A DNA stretch of 64,000 bases from Brachypodium distachyon. Its lineage: Eukaryota; Streptophyta; Magnoliopsida; Poales; Poaceae. Position numbers and translations under genes: made by a program. Every line of letters begins with the position of its first letter. Position 1 is the first letter of the stretch. The DNA lies in the NCBI RefSeq assembly GCF_000005505.3, contig NC_016133.3, positions 15,686,001-15,750,000 of the forward strand. The letters run 5' to 3'. The notes beneath the pieces are model-generated. The model was not told where the DNA came from and did no database searches. It was given only the letters and a program-made list of their open reading frames with translations. Shown piece by piece: positions 23,331-34,645 of the stretch.

Positions 23331-24480
23331 TGGGCGACCCGTCCTGTTGCCTCTGAGTTATTGAGAATGTTGGCGAGTGGAGCCTCACTTACTACGACGA
23401 TCGGGTGTTGCTGAAAATAATGTTCCAGCTTTCGGGCCGTCATGAATACTCCGTATGCCAGCTTCTGATAATGTGGGTAACGCTGCTTCGTGAGAGACAA
23501 TACTTCACTAACATAGTAAATTGGCCTCTGGACTGGCTGCGCTTTCCCTTCTTCTGCCCTTTCTACTACCAAGGCCGTGCTGACCACTTGATTTGTGGCA
23601 GCGAGGTATAGCAAGAGTGGCTCATTCTCGAGTGGGGCTACAAGGACCGGTGAAGTTGATAGCATGCATTTTAGATCGGCGAATGCGCTGCTGGCTTCGG
23701 GTGTCCATGTGAATTTGTCCCCCTTTTTGAGTAGCTGGTAAAATGGCAAAGCTTTTTCTCCCAATCTGCTAATGAAACGGCTGAGGGCTGCCACTCTTCC
23801 TGTGAGCTGTTGTACTGCATGGATGTTTGTTGGTTCTTTCATTGTGACTATTGCTCTAATCTTGTCTGGATTTGCTTCGATTCCCTTGCAGAAAGAAAAT
23901 AACCCGGAAGTTGCCCTGCGGGTACTCCGAAAACGCATTTCGTCGGGTTAAGCTTGATCCGATACTTATCAACATTCTGGAATGTCTCTCGAATATCCTC
24001 TAATAGAGTATCTTCAGTCTTTGTCTTGATAACGATATCATCGATGTAGACTTGAACATTTCTGCCAAGCTGCGCCCCAAGACATGCTTGCATGCAGCGT
24101 TGATACGTAGCGCCTGCGTTTTTCAGTCCGAAAGGCATAGTTGTGTAGCAGAAAACTCCATAAGGCATTATGAATGTTGTCTTGTCTTCGTCCTCCTTCT
24201 TCAATCGAATCTGATTGTATCTAGAATATGCATCAAGGAATGACAACCGGGCACATCCCGCAGTCGATTCGATGATCTGGTCAATTCGAGGCAGGGGAAA
24301 ATGATCTTTCGGGCAATGTTTGTTTAGTGACGTGAAGTCGACGCACATGCACAAAACTTTCGTGTTCTTCTTCGGGACAAGCATGGGGTTCGCCACCCAG
24401 GTAGCTTGTTTGATTTCCCGGATAAACTTTGCGTCGAGCAAACGATTGACCTCTTCACCACTGGCCTTCCGCTAGGGTTC
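23331..24480 (-). pseudogene. Tat reverse transcriptase with linked RNase H
   Basis: 24441-23890 encodes the RT palm (FTSLNKHCPKDHFPLPRID, LSFLDAYSRYNQIRL, MPFGLKNAGATYQRCM) with the catalytic motif YIDDIVIK intact. A frameshift near 23890 moves the frame. The thumb and first RNase H follow at 23880-23340 (GIEANPDKIRAIV, LLYLAATNQVVSTALV, HYQKLAYGVFMTARKLEHYF). A second frameshift near 23335 separates it from the next domain. Dead copy. Confidence 0.88.
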
Positions 24481-24633
24481 TGAAAAGCGTCGCATCGATT
24501 GCCTGATGGGTTTGGCATGCTCGTCCACATTCAAGGAGTGCTCTGCGAGTTCCCTGGGAATACCCGGCATATCAGATGGTACCCAGGCAAAAAAATTCCA
24601 ATTCTCGCGCAGGAACTCAACGAGCGAACTTAC

Positions 24634-25240
24634 CTATGCAGGAGGAACGCTCGAGGACACCAGCACTGTTTTACTGGGATCCGTTGGGTGTACCTGATGC
24701 TCTGTTGTGTCACTCTTCGTGCTGAACTCTATCTGTTGTGGCGCTTTCTTCGTCATGGGAAGTACGTCGTTGTCCGTCGTTTCCTTCAAAGAGGCGAGTT
24801 CTGTTTGCATGCCGAATGATTCAGCAAGTTTATGGAATTCTCTGCCACAATTGTCCGATCTTGTAAAACTTCCTTGGACGGTGATTATGCCGTAGGGACC
24901 ACGCATTTTCATCATGCGATATGCATAGTGAGGGATGGCCATGAACCTGGCGAGTGCCGGCCGGCCCAAAAGCACATGGTATTGCGATTTTCAGTCGAGT
25001 ACTTCAAAATCAATCCGTTCCTTGCGAAAGTTGGCAGGGTTGCCAAAGACGACGTCGAGGCTAACCCGGCCCAATGGCACTGCCGGTTTTCCTGGAACAA
25101 TTCCGTGGAAAGATGTGTCTGTAGCTTGGAGATTTGTTAATGATCTGTTCATCGCCCTTAGTGTATCCGCAAATATGATGTTAATGCCACTGCCTCCATC
25201 TATGAACACCTTGCTCATCTCATAGCCTCCCATCTGAGCT
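24634..25240 (-). pseudogene. Tat aspartic protease region
   Basis: VFIDGGSGINII near 25212-25177 is the active-site loop in the DGGS form common in Tat elements. It is followed by LGRVSLDVVFG. After a frame change near 24980, MLLGRPALARFMAIPHYAY (from 24975) continues the domain. Frames are broken, so not functional. Confidence 0.75.
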
Positions 25241-25275
25241 TTGAGGACTAGTGCTGACTATCCTAGCCTCGGAAT

Positions 25276-27290
25276 CTAAGGTGAGTGATCTGCCCGTGAG
25301 AATGAGATGGCGACCTTGGACCAGTCGAGGTACTCTAGGGTGGCGGGTGGTGCGGCCACAGCCAAATGAACTTGTCGAGTGATAACTTTTTGGTGTCGGT
25401 TGGACGGCCTTCCTTTCTGTATCATGCAGATATTTCCCAAAGGCGCCGGATACGCGTCAGCTGCGGCTGGTGGTTCTGATGGCCGTGACGCGGGCTGCGT
25501 GTGTTGCACCGATCCGGCGAAATTTGGTGGTAGTGGAGGGGGAGGTGGTGCATTGTGCGCGACCATCCCAGCTCGAGTGGCTTGTGGCAGAACCAAAGAA
25601 TTGGGATTATTCCGCGTTGATTGCTGACCTAGCCCCCGAGGGTAATCCCTGCTTGCCGTTGAGTTCTGAAACTGGACTCACTCGACCTCTGAGTGCATGC
25701 TCGGAGTTCCTCCAATGAAACTGGCCTTTTATACGTTGCCCGAAATTTGCGGGTGAAAACTTGGTAGAGCTCGTCCCACGAGCCTATTTCGCCTTCTGGC
25801 AGACTAGCCAGCCATGTGCGAGCGTGCCCCTTGAGCTGCAACTGCAAACACTGCATGGCCGTGTTCTTTGTTCCTCCCTTCAGTCGTACCATTGTGAGGT
25901 AATCTTCTAACAAAGCTCTCGGCTCCTGGGCCGTCAAACTTAATTGCGCTCGATGATACTGAAAAATTGTCGGGCATCTTCAAATTGTGAACACGACAGC
26001 AAAAGCAGGCCGCGCCGCAAGGTTCATCCTCTTCTTCTGTGATGCAGCCAGCACGGGCTGACCGCTCGCGGTCGATTCTTTGCTGCGTAATGATATCACG
26101 AGCATCTCCTAGTACGGGGGTGTTGTGGCGGCGATTAGGCTGTTCTTCCAGTCCTCATCGTGGAGGAGTCGTGTGATTGTTTTGTCGTAGGTGCCGCCAT
26201 CCCTATGCCGCCGGAGCTCCATCTGGTTCGAGTTGGGGCTCATGAGGGCATTCCCGATGAGGCCTAAGCCGGCCAAGACCTGCTTGTGAATTGCCGCCTT
26301 CGGGTCGTCATCCGGTGGCATAGTGGATAGGAGGTACGTGTTTGCAGCGACCACGGCTCCTTGTGGCATCCGGGGAAGCAACTCTCCCTAGGTATTGACT
26401 GTCATCAATTCATCGTCCAGACTACGTGTCATGCCGATGCGATCTCGCTCGGGAATATTGTTCGACCGAGATTGATAGCACAGCGCTCTGTATCTGGGGG
26501 TGCTTCGGGAGCAAGCACTATGACTCTACGCTGAGAGCTGTCTGCGAGAACTCGAGGCGTCGGCGACCTCTCTCCGTCGTTGTAGCTCCGCCTGCTCCTC
26601 TCACAGTCGAGCATGTGTAGTGTCTAGTGCATGGTGATATGCCGTCATCTTGTTGCGCGTGGCGTCTGCTGGTAAAGGGTTAGTGCTGTTAAGAGTGGCC
26701 TCGACCCGAGCTTCCTCTTCCGGCGTGAGAATGATCCTTGGGCGATCATTGGTCACGTCTCTTGCCCGTGCCTCGGCGAAGATGGGTCTGCCGGGGTGGT
26801 GTCCCCTCGACGAAGATGGGTCTGCCGGTGCGGTGTCCGTCTCCACTGCTCTCGCCTACTTCCGCCGCGAAGATCTGTGCCAAGGTCATGCGAGGGATCG
26901 CAATTGCGTCATTGGGGTTGATTGCTACACTCGAACAGGTAGTGACGCTGTGAGGAGTGGGATCTTCAGCGAACACCGAGTGATACGAATCGCACTCGGT
27001 GCAAAAAAATTTGGCCAAAATTGGCCATGTTTCACCCATCGAATGCATCGGGGGTGAAGGATCAGTCGATGATGCCACCAGTGAATCGCAGATCTGTTAT
27101 GACGGTGATAGATTTGTGAAGATGATGATTCCATCGCGGCTGACTCGTAGGTCAAAACCTCCAAACGATAGCTCCAGAAGACCGCGAAGGTTATGGAAAG
27201 CAGAGCGTAATGCCGGCGGGTGAATTGAGAAGCTCAAGGACCCGAAGCGGATCGGCTCCTCCGTGATTGATGCGTTGTGGATTGAGAACG
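25276..27290 (-). pseudogene. Tat gag region, degenerate
   Basis: Pieces in three frames. 25937-25629 encodes the capsid-like segment (YLTMVRLKGGTKNTAMQC, ARTWLASLPEGEIGSWDELY, FTRKFRAT). 26381-26109, 26614-26429, 26846-26601 and 27078-26746 hold the long N-terminal part (MTLAQIFAAEVGESSGDG, PPDTERCAINLG). Upstream, around 27290-27110, an open frame (MPFSIHNASITEEPIRFG) joins towards it. Multiple frameshifts and stops. Confidence 0.7.
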
Positions 27291-27326
27291 GCATGGTCAA
27301 GAAGATCGTAGATCTGATGCACTTCT

Positions 27327-27343
27327 TCCCCACGGTCGGCGCC
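27327..27343 (-). promoter_or_regulatory. Primer binding site of the Tat element
   Basis: One base inside the 5' LTR the minus strand reads TGGCGCCGACCGTGGGG, the usual type of primer binding site of Tat and related Gypsy elements. Position and sequence both fit; the exact tRNA was not tested. Confidence 0.75.
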
Positions 27344-27344
27344 A

Positions 27345-27822
27345 ATGACGAGGGGTTACCTCGGCAATACCCTGATTCGAGGGTTTTCGACTGAGGGAGA
27401 GCACGGGGTGCACCAGCGATCTCGTCGACTAACAAGGACTAGGGGAGTCGCAAGATTTACCCAGGTTCAGGGCCCTCAGAAGGTAATACCCCTACGTCCT
27501 GCTTTTGGTGTATTGTATTGGTCGAGATTACAGAGAAGCTACGAAGCTATGGTGCGCAGATGAATCTGGCGAATGTGTAGAGGTTACCCATTCCTGACTC
27601 CCCCTCCTAGCCTTATATACTGGCGGCTAGGTCTCGGGCGTGATAATCGGGAAGGTTACAATCAAATTAGCTTATTCTGGTACGAAAAGATTATGTTCCT
27701 TGGCTTGAGCCGCTCTTTGAGGGACTCGACCTGCATATACTTGATGGGCCTTCGAGTGGACCCCCTGTTGGGCTGTATCAGGTATATGAAGGTTGAGGAC
27801 TCGACGGGTCATTCCCTCGTCA
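27345..27822 (-). repeat. 5' LTR of the Tat element
   Basis: 478 bases, TGACGAGGGG to CCCTCGTCA, matching the split LTR on the left. The target duplication CTCCT follows at 27823-27827. A TATATA motif lies near 27615. Confidence 0.92.
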
Positions 27823-27971
27823 CTCCTCCAGCCGTCTGCGGGAGCGGTCCACGCCCACCTTGGCCATGGCGCACAAGGCATCCTTGTGAATCTCTGGCGC
27901 CGTCCGGCGGCGGCCAACCATCTCGACGCAACGCCAGAGTTCAGGCAGTTTAGCAGCATCAAGCCAGGAGT

Positions 27972-30900
27972 CACTAGTACAAAACAGGCTTCACGGATGT
28001 CTGGCCAAGTTCAAGGTTAAGCCCGAGCATGTCAAAAAAGTTCATAGAGCCGCCAACCAAGTAATGCGTAGGGGCATAAGTAACTGGCAATCCACTACTA
28101 GAAAGCATTGGCTCGATGTTCCCATTGAGAAGGTTAAGGAAAAATGGCCTTCCATTACCCCAAAAGATTGGGCATCTTTCATGAAGGAAGCAAAGGACCC
28201 CGACTTCATTGCGAGGCAAGAGAAATATATTGAGATGCGCAAGAAGAAGAAACACAACCACCATCTCGGAAGTCGTGGGAAAGAGGCCAAGAAGAAGGTT
28301 TGGGACAAGGAGGACGCCCAGATGGCCAAAGATGGCATAGTGCCTCCTTTGAAAGGGAAGCTTAAGCATCAACGCACCGAAGATTTCATGCGAATGCATA
28401 TGATAAAGGAACAGTGGGCGGGGCAAGAGGATATGCAAGAGGACCTCCAAGAAGTTTGGGTAAGGCAATGATTACAAGTGCTCATGTTATAGTGTAGCTT
28501 CCTATAACACCATCAATACTCACTTTACCTTTGTCTTACTATTACAGGACCGAGCTATTGATTACGAGCAGAGGAAGGAGAAGGAGATGTCAGATGGCTC
28601 CAACGACTCTGTCCATAGCAAGAGGTGGGAGTTGACTCTGACCTATAGCTTAAACAGGCCCGAGCATACAGGCCGTATACTAAGGGAGGGAGAAGGTGCA
28701 CCATGGAAGAAATTTTTCGGCAAGGATGATTCCAAGTGCCGAAAAAGGAAGTGTTGCGACAACGATGATATACTCGAAAGGGCGGAGGAGGCCGGAGCAG
28801 TTGGCGCAGCGAAAGCTCTCTCTGTGCTACTCAATGGCTTACACGAAAGTGGCGTGGACGTTAATGCGGTGCTGCAAAAGTCCGGTGCGCAAGGCATTCA
28901 GGGTCTATTGCTTCAAGGTCTCCCCACACGCAGTCGGGGTCTGCAACGTCCGCCGAGGAGCAGTAGCGTTGCTTTCGGGTCTGCCACTACCGATGTTACA
29001 ATACCTAATCCGGGTCCAAGCGACAACATCACGGTAAGCATCTTTGCCTTACCTACTTCACTCCTTTCATTGCTCACATGCTTTCACACAATGTTACATT
29101 GTTACGCGCAGGATGGCATCCCTTGCCGGATTCTTGTGGACAAGGATGGCACAATTGAGGTGGCCGCACACAGCATCTTGATGCCCAGACAAACACCGGC
29201 GCTTTTGCATGGAAGAGTCATGCCTGATGACCATGTGAAGGTGTAGGTAAACTCCGTCGTCGAGCAACATGTTCACTACATAGTCCCTTATCCTCCAGAG
29301 GAAGACGTGGATACTCTAGGCGCATGCGAGAGCAACTTCATTGCATGTCCTAGGAGGTTGGTAGCGACACGGAGCATGCCTTCTCCTACTCCATCTCCAT
29401 CAACGAGAAAAGGTGTGTCTCCAGCTCTTTCAAACAAACGAGCTCCTTCTTCATCGCCTCTTGGCTACTCCCCAGGTATGCCGTCCCCTGTTGACCCCTC
29501 GGATTCCCAAGACCCTGAATTAAACTCGTGCCCTGCTGACGTCGATGGCGCAAAAAACACCCAAGTGTCGCTGCCATATGAGAGAGCACGCCTACCCACT
29601 AGGCAACCAAGCCTCCCTCCACCTCAGATGGAATCACTGTTGGGGGCCGCAGAGTCAGCGTTTGGCCGCAAGATCCCCCAGGTCTACAAAGATGAGGAGA
29701 TGAAAGTTTCCAAAAGCAGGCGACGCAACACAAAGAGAGGGAGTAGGGGAAAGGGCTGCAGAAAGGACACCGAGGAAAAGGGCAAGGATCCATTTCATGT
29801 GCCAGAAGTCGATGAGAATTGGGAAACAAGGCCTGATATTTCAAGCTTGGACCGCTTCCCTCAATATGGATCCAGATTGGATGATGGATCCTATCTCGTG
29901 AGTAGAATGAGGGACAAATATCTCATTTACTACACTGGACGACCGATGGTAGGGCCCAATAATCTTCGTGGCTTGCCACGAGAGATGCAACAACTTCACG
30001 AGTTTTATATGAGCCAATCGAGGGGTTCTGCAGAACATGCCCAGCAACTAAACGTTCTAGTGCCAGAGGACTATGGCTTCTTTAACCCAGTAGAGGGGGG
30101 CATGCAGAAAGGTTCCTTCACCTTCACACTGGATTTCGTGGATATGTTTCACCTTTTCAACCGCCAGAAGCTTGACGACAGCTTGCTAAGGTTGTGGTGT
30201 GCGTACTACATAAGGGAGGCCATGCGGATAATAAAGATGCACGATGTGGTCGTACTCGACCCATTACCATTTTCCTACCAAATGATTGGTCCTGGAGAGC
30301 ATAAAGATGTTTCAAGAGATATGTCGCAATTGTACCTTCAGCAAGCAATGCTCAAATACCAAGACCGTGACTTCATCTTTTTAACCTACTATTTGGAGTA
30401 AGTTTAGTTAATAACATATATCTATCTGTTGATCCACTACATTGTTATCCTTACTTATAACTATTTGTTTCTTTTCAAAACAGGGAACATTGGTCCTAAT
30501 AATCATTTGTGTACCGTGGGGCACAGTCACATACTTCGATTCAATCCGAAAAGGCAAAGATGAACCACAGCGCCATTGGGGATCCGTCAGAAATCTGATC
30601 GATTCGGCTTGGGATTCAGCAAAGAAAGACGGGTTTCCTGCCTTTGGCAGGCCTAGGCTCCAACACAATTATAGGTTCCCCTGCCTACAATAGCCTCAAG
30701 GCACCGTCTACTGCGGCTACTACTGCGCCCACCACATCGAGAATTGGATCACCAACTTCAAGCCCGCATGGAGGACGTCATTGAAGGAGCTGCACAAGAA
30801 ATGGAATGAGGAGATACGGGATATACACAATGCAGGTTGGCTTGTCTACAACATCCAAAGGAACATGGCCAAGGTAATCAACAGGGAGGTGATTGATGAA

Positions 30901-31361
30901 GCGAGCGATTTCTACGCAGGACCGGTTGTTCGGTCATATCCTGCTTAAACTTTGTAATCCATTCATGTAATATGATGATTTGCTTTTGTTGCCTCTAAGC
31001 TTAACAATGTAGTGCTGCATGAAGGTTTTTATTATGCATATGGATGCTATTCTAATATATATATGCTCTGAAATGAACTGTGTGATTTCTGCGTATATTT
31101 CTGTGTATAATTCTGATATATTGCTATGTATATTCACCTGGGAATTAAATAAATTAAACAATTTTTTTTCAATGCCGTAAATCTATCGGTGTCAGGCATT
31201 GACCGCCACTAATACTCACACTGCACCCGTCACTGATAGACCATCTGGGCCTATCGCGCGGCTCGGCCGGGAATCTATCTCTGTCGGCTGTAGCGCCGAT
31301 CAGTGTCGGTCAGGAAAACCCGACACATGTATTTCACCTGCTAGCCTGTCTTGTACTGGCC
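27972..31361 (+). mobile_element. CACTA transposon, non-autonomous, with Ulp1-like protease gene
   Basis: Left end CACTAGTACAAAACAGG (27972-27988). The right end (31345-31361, CCTGTCTTGTACTGGCC) is its inverted match except for the mutated terminal bases. The 3-bp target duplication AGT is at 27969-27971 and 31362-31364, within an F-box exon. Plus-strand coding remnants include a basic transposase-associated segment (28064-28471, SITPKDWASFMKEAKDPDF) and a second part (28548-29246) with a TAG at 29244. A third part (29307-30401) leads to a C48/Ulp1-like cysteine protease fold: EHW near 30486, YFDS near 30536, VYCGYYC near 30709. A 1-bp frameshift after EHW and a TAG at 30691 break it. The element has no recognisable TNPD catalytic transposase, so it depended on another source. 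Confidence 0.88.
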
Positions 31362-31364
31362 AGT

Positions 31365-31993
31365 GGCACACGAGGCCGGCGCCCATGAGAATCTCCACGG
31401 CGCCGAGCTTGCCCAAGACCAAAGAGAGCGCGTCCAGAGGCAGCTCCGACCAATCCCTCACGACTGGCTCCGGCTCAGGAAGAGCGCCCATCTCCTGTGG
31501 TTCAGTTCACCGTCGTAGGAGAAGAAGATGGGCGGCGCCCTGCAGTAGTAAAATTTGTGGTTCCGTCAGTTTGTTTTCCGAGACGCAGTTAATTTATAGA
31601 TTTCGAACGAATCGAAACCCTTTCGTCTTCCCTGTATAGCGAGTAGGTACTCGTGCGGGCATTAACTCAGTGCTCCACGGGCGTACACTCTCTTTAATCA
31701 ATGGAGAAGGGGCGCTTCGGCTGCAGAACCGACTTGAAAAGGCACGGCAATTTACACAACGGGAAACGAAAGGTTTCCTGCCAGCCGGCCGGTCTCTGCT
31801 CTCTCTATATAAATCAAAATACAGAGAGCGATTACTCCTATATTGCTTCACCTCTCCTTCGCCGGCCTCTCTGCCGGAGGTACCGCTGTGATCTGTCATG
31901 AACTAACACACCATATTCTGAATACTGGATTTGGTTAATTGTTCTCTGTAAAATTAACTCTCCTAGCTTGTTTTCAGGTGCTCGTCCCAGGAA
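31365..31993. promoter_or_regulatory. Divergent promoter region between two head-to-head F-box genes
   Basis: The ATG of the split F-box gene (31491, minus) and that of the next gene (31994, plus) are 502 bases apart. TATATAAAT at 31806-31814 is a good plus-strand TATA box. A probable 5' UTR exon ends at GGAG|GTACCG (about 31878). An acceptor TTTTCAG at 31972-31978 precedes the plus-strand ATG, so a leader intron is likely. The bases 31365-31491 are also coding for the split gene. Confidence 0.55.
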
Positions 31994-33315
31994 ATGGAGT
32001 TGGAGCCAGAAGACACACTGCCCGTGCCTGCGCCACCATGCGCTAGGGACTGGTCGGAGCTGCCTTTTGACGCGCTTGCTCTTATCTTGGGCAAGCTCGG
32101 CGCCGTGGAGATTCTCATGGGCGCCGGCCTCGTGTGCCACTCCTGGCTCGACGCTGCCAAGCTGCCTCATCTGTGGCGTGAGGTGGACATCGGCCGTGGG
32201 CCGCGCGACCAGTCTCTGATCCTCGAGAAGAGCAGTTCTGCCTGGTCTGCTATGTTCGTTGGTATGGCCAAGATGGCTGTCGATCGCTCTGACGGGAAGA
32301 TGGAGGTGTTCGTGGGAGATGGGTTTGTTAATGACGCGCTCCTCAGTTACATCGCACAAAGGTATGTCTTAGGAACACTGTACTTCTAATAGTCACTCCG
32401 GTCCATATCACTTGTATCAAATTTGCACAAATATGAATGTATCTGTGTTAGAAAAGCGTCTAGCTAGATACATGTAATATTTCGATAAGTAATTCCGGCC
32501 GGAGGAGTAGCAGATCTACTACACGTTTTAGAACATTAATTTGATTTCAGCACTCTTGCTTTACTTAATTGAAAGATAATCATAGGAGCGCTCTTAACAT
32601 AGATGTCTCGGCAGAACCCGATCCTGGATTGTGATTCGATCTTTTTTTTTTGTGAAATGTGTAATCGATCTAGCGTTTGACATCCCAACTTCCACGCACT
32701 AAAACTCCTGGTACAACTCATGTACAGTTCTTTTTTTTAGAAAACGATTAACAGTTCTTTTGAAGGTATCTTATTTCCATAATAGTGAAAGTCCTATAAC
32801 CAAAATACTACTCTCATTTCAGGGCAACATCTCTGAAGACTCTTTGCATCATCCGTACTTGGTTCGTATCCAACGAAGGATTTGCGGAGGCGATAAAAAA
32901 GCTCCCTATGCTAATGGAGCTCGAGGTTTCAGTATGTCTGCGGATAAATGGGAATCGTGTGTTTGATGTTGTTGGTATAGCATGCCCACATCTGACACGG
33001 TTTAGATATAGCAAGTCCCGGTTCTACATTAACGACGGCGTTAATGACAGTGAGGATGAGAAAGCCCGTGCGATCGCAACCATGCGCGAGCTACGCTCTC
33101 TTCAGCTCTATGCAGTTCATATCACCAATGAAGGACTGACGGCCATTTTGGACAACTGCCACCAACTGGAATCTCTCGACATCCGCCATTGCTTCGAAGT
33201 CGACATGAATGATGCCCTGAGAGAAAAGTGTGCAAGGATCAAGACACTCAGGCTTCCTGAAGATTCAACCGACGACTATGAGTTTGAGGTTCTGCCACCT
33301 TTCGTGGTTGGGTAA
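31994..33315 (+). CDS. F-box/LRR protein (FBL23-like family)
   Basis: Exons 31994-32361 and 32823-33315, phase-2 intron, 286 aa. The N-terminal F-box is at about residues 19-60 ([39 protein letters not shown]), the Skp1-binding part of an SCF ubiquitin ligase. The C-terminal half has leucine-rich repeats (ATMRELRSLQLYAVHITNEG, LDNCHQLESLDIRHCFEV). It ends TAA at 33313. No frameshift, so probably functional. It is the closest relative of the transposon-split gene, lies head to head with it, and shares almost identical exon-1 sequence. A Stowaway MITE sits in its intron (32390-32509). Substrate unknown. Confidence 0.9.
32390..32509. mobile_element. Stowaway-type MITE in an F-box gene intron
   Basis: Left CACTCCGGTCCATATCACTTGT and right ACAAGT-like inverted partner ending TTCCGGCCGGAGGAGTA, about 118 bases. 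Ends are diverged from the CTCCCTCCGT consensus. Confidence 0.65.
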
Positions 33316-33507
33316 TAAAATTGTTTTGGCGATGTACTCCAGCAGTGGTTAATAACTCTATGGCTAGCCTGACTATATTTTGGGCTCAGATAACTGTGAC
33401 CATCGCTGATGGCTTGTATGAGGCTGTGCTTGATCAAGGAATCAACCTTTTTTGTCATAAAGTTGGTCGTTTTGCTCCTTAGATGCTTAATAAATATTCA
33501 AACTTTG

Positions 33508-33613
33508 TACTCCCTCCGTCCAACAAAAGATGTCTCAACTTTGTCAAAATTTGAATGTATCTACATTCAAATTTTGACAAAGTTGAGACATCCTTTGTTG
33601 GACGGAGGGAGTA
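33508..33613. mobile_element. Stowaway MITE, near-perfect palindrome
   Basis: 106 bases with TA target duplication at both ends (33508-33509, 33612-33613). The arms TACTCCCTCCGTCCAACAAA... pair almost perfectly over about 50 bases on each side of a tiny loop near 33560. It lies about 190 bases downstream of the F-box stop codon. Confidence 0.95.
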
Positions 33614-34645
33614 GCATTTCTTGCCTTTTACTAGCTGATAGCAATAAAGTGGTTGAAATCCTCGGCTGGGAGAGCTGACTATAGCAGCAAACAGCAACTT
33701 CAGCGGTGTTACAGCCGCTTGAATATACCCTAGACATTTGCTCCCTCCGTGAAAACAACCTATCCTTTTGGACTCAATTTTCAGGCAATATCACGTTAAA
33801 AGTTTAAAGCTTCAGTTTCAAGCGAAGGGACAAAAGGTGACTAGGTAGTGGAATTCATGTCTAGCAAGAAATGCTTATCAGAAAACTGTGTTTGGAGGTG
33901 TCTTTTGCTAATTTGCTATCTGCACTTACCTACGAAGTTACTGTGAGAAACAACTTAGAATCGTATACTCTTCGTACTACAGTAGAAGCCTTTGACTTAT
34001 GTTCTCTTGATATACTGCGCCCTAGCTTGACGGCACGAAGTTGATTTTCCCAGCTCAGCACTGGGTCAGATTGACATTCACTTTTGACGTAAAAGTCCTG
34101 GGTACACTTTTCGTACATAGCTTTTGAATTGAAGGTAATAGTTATGAGTTGAGTCATGGGGAAGAAGGCGCAGCCGCATCAGCTTGTCATTGACATGGTA
34201 GCCTCCAGGTGACTGCAGTTTTCCGAGATGGTTTTGAACCTTGCCCAGATGGAGTATGTCCGGCAACTGCAGCTTGCACTGATTTGTGTGTTGATGGTGT
34301 ATACAGATGGCATGTATAAAAAAAAATACTTGGTAAACCGCCAATTAAAATCCTACAAACACTTCGTCCAATTACATACAACGACATTTTCTCATTCCTT
34401 TTCCTCCACATGACCGAAAGGAGAATGCTGGGTTAAGACGAATTCAGCATAAAAGACTTGAGGCAATACCGCAATAGTAAGGGAACATCCAAATATTGGA
34501 AATTTTTGGTGATTTATTCACATGTTCAGAAGTGTTTCCACATTTTGAGTAGAAAATTTTGGTCTATCCCACCGAAAACTCGCAGTTTGATCATATGCTG
34601 AGAAAATTGATACATTGGACCAGAGCATGCACGAAGATGCTTTCC
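33614..34645. other. Intergenic stretch with an F-box exon relic and MITE end
   Basis: A lone CTCCCTCCGTGAAAACAACC end at about 33741 marks a MITE remnant. At 34263-34110 on the minus strand a short frame reads KLMRLRLLPHDSTHNYYLQF. This matches the end of exon 2 of the neighbouring gene (MLRLPHDSTHDYDLEV), so it is a relic of another family member. No complete gene. Confidence 0.55.

Larger units (their letters stand above)
8293..27822 (-). mobile_element. Ty3/Gypsy Tat-lineage LTR retrotransposon, nested and degenerate
   Basis: Both LTRs begin TGACGAG and end CTCGTCA. The element is flanked by a perfect 5-bp target duplication CTCCT (8288-8292 and 27823-27827). Coding order on the minus strand is gag, protease, reverse transcriptase, RNase H, a second RNase H, integrase. 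An antisense (plus-strand) coding region follows between integrase and the 3' LTR. Dual RNase H and an antisense ORF are known hallmarks of the Tat lineage in grasses. The 5' LTR is at the right (27345-27822). The 3' LTR is at the left, split by a nested insertion. All coding regions carry frameshifts or stops. It is inserted in exon 1 of an F-box gene. Confidence 0.93.
7615..31491 (-). pseudogene. F-box/LRR gene split by a CACTA element and a Tat retrotransposon
   Basis: A two-exon F-box/LRR gene of the same family as the genes at 31994, 34646, 40905 and 44847. The ATG is at 31491. Exon 1 survives in three pieces: 31491-31365 (F-box: [26 protein letters not shown]), 27971-27823 (SWLDAAKLPELWRCVEM, MAKVGVDRS) and 8287-8223 (FVGLGFRQAFFTEELISYIAQR), ending in a phase-2 donor at 8222. 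Exon 2 is 8041-7615 (SPCLKVLRLIEYETYVSEE, DDCPRLEHLWLHGC), stop TGA at 7615-7617. With the insertions and duplicated target bases removed, the coding length is 768 nt (255 aa), in frame throughout. Such proteins are SCF ubiquitin ligase substrate receptors. About 22.9 kb of transposon sequence in exon 1 makes it inactive. The C terminus ends earlier than in its relatives. Confidence 0.93.
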
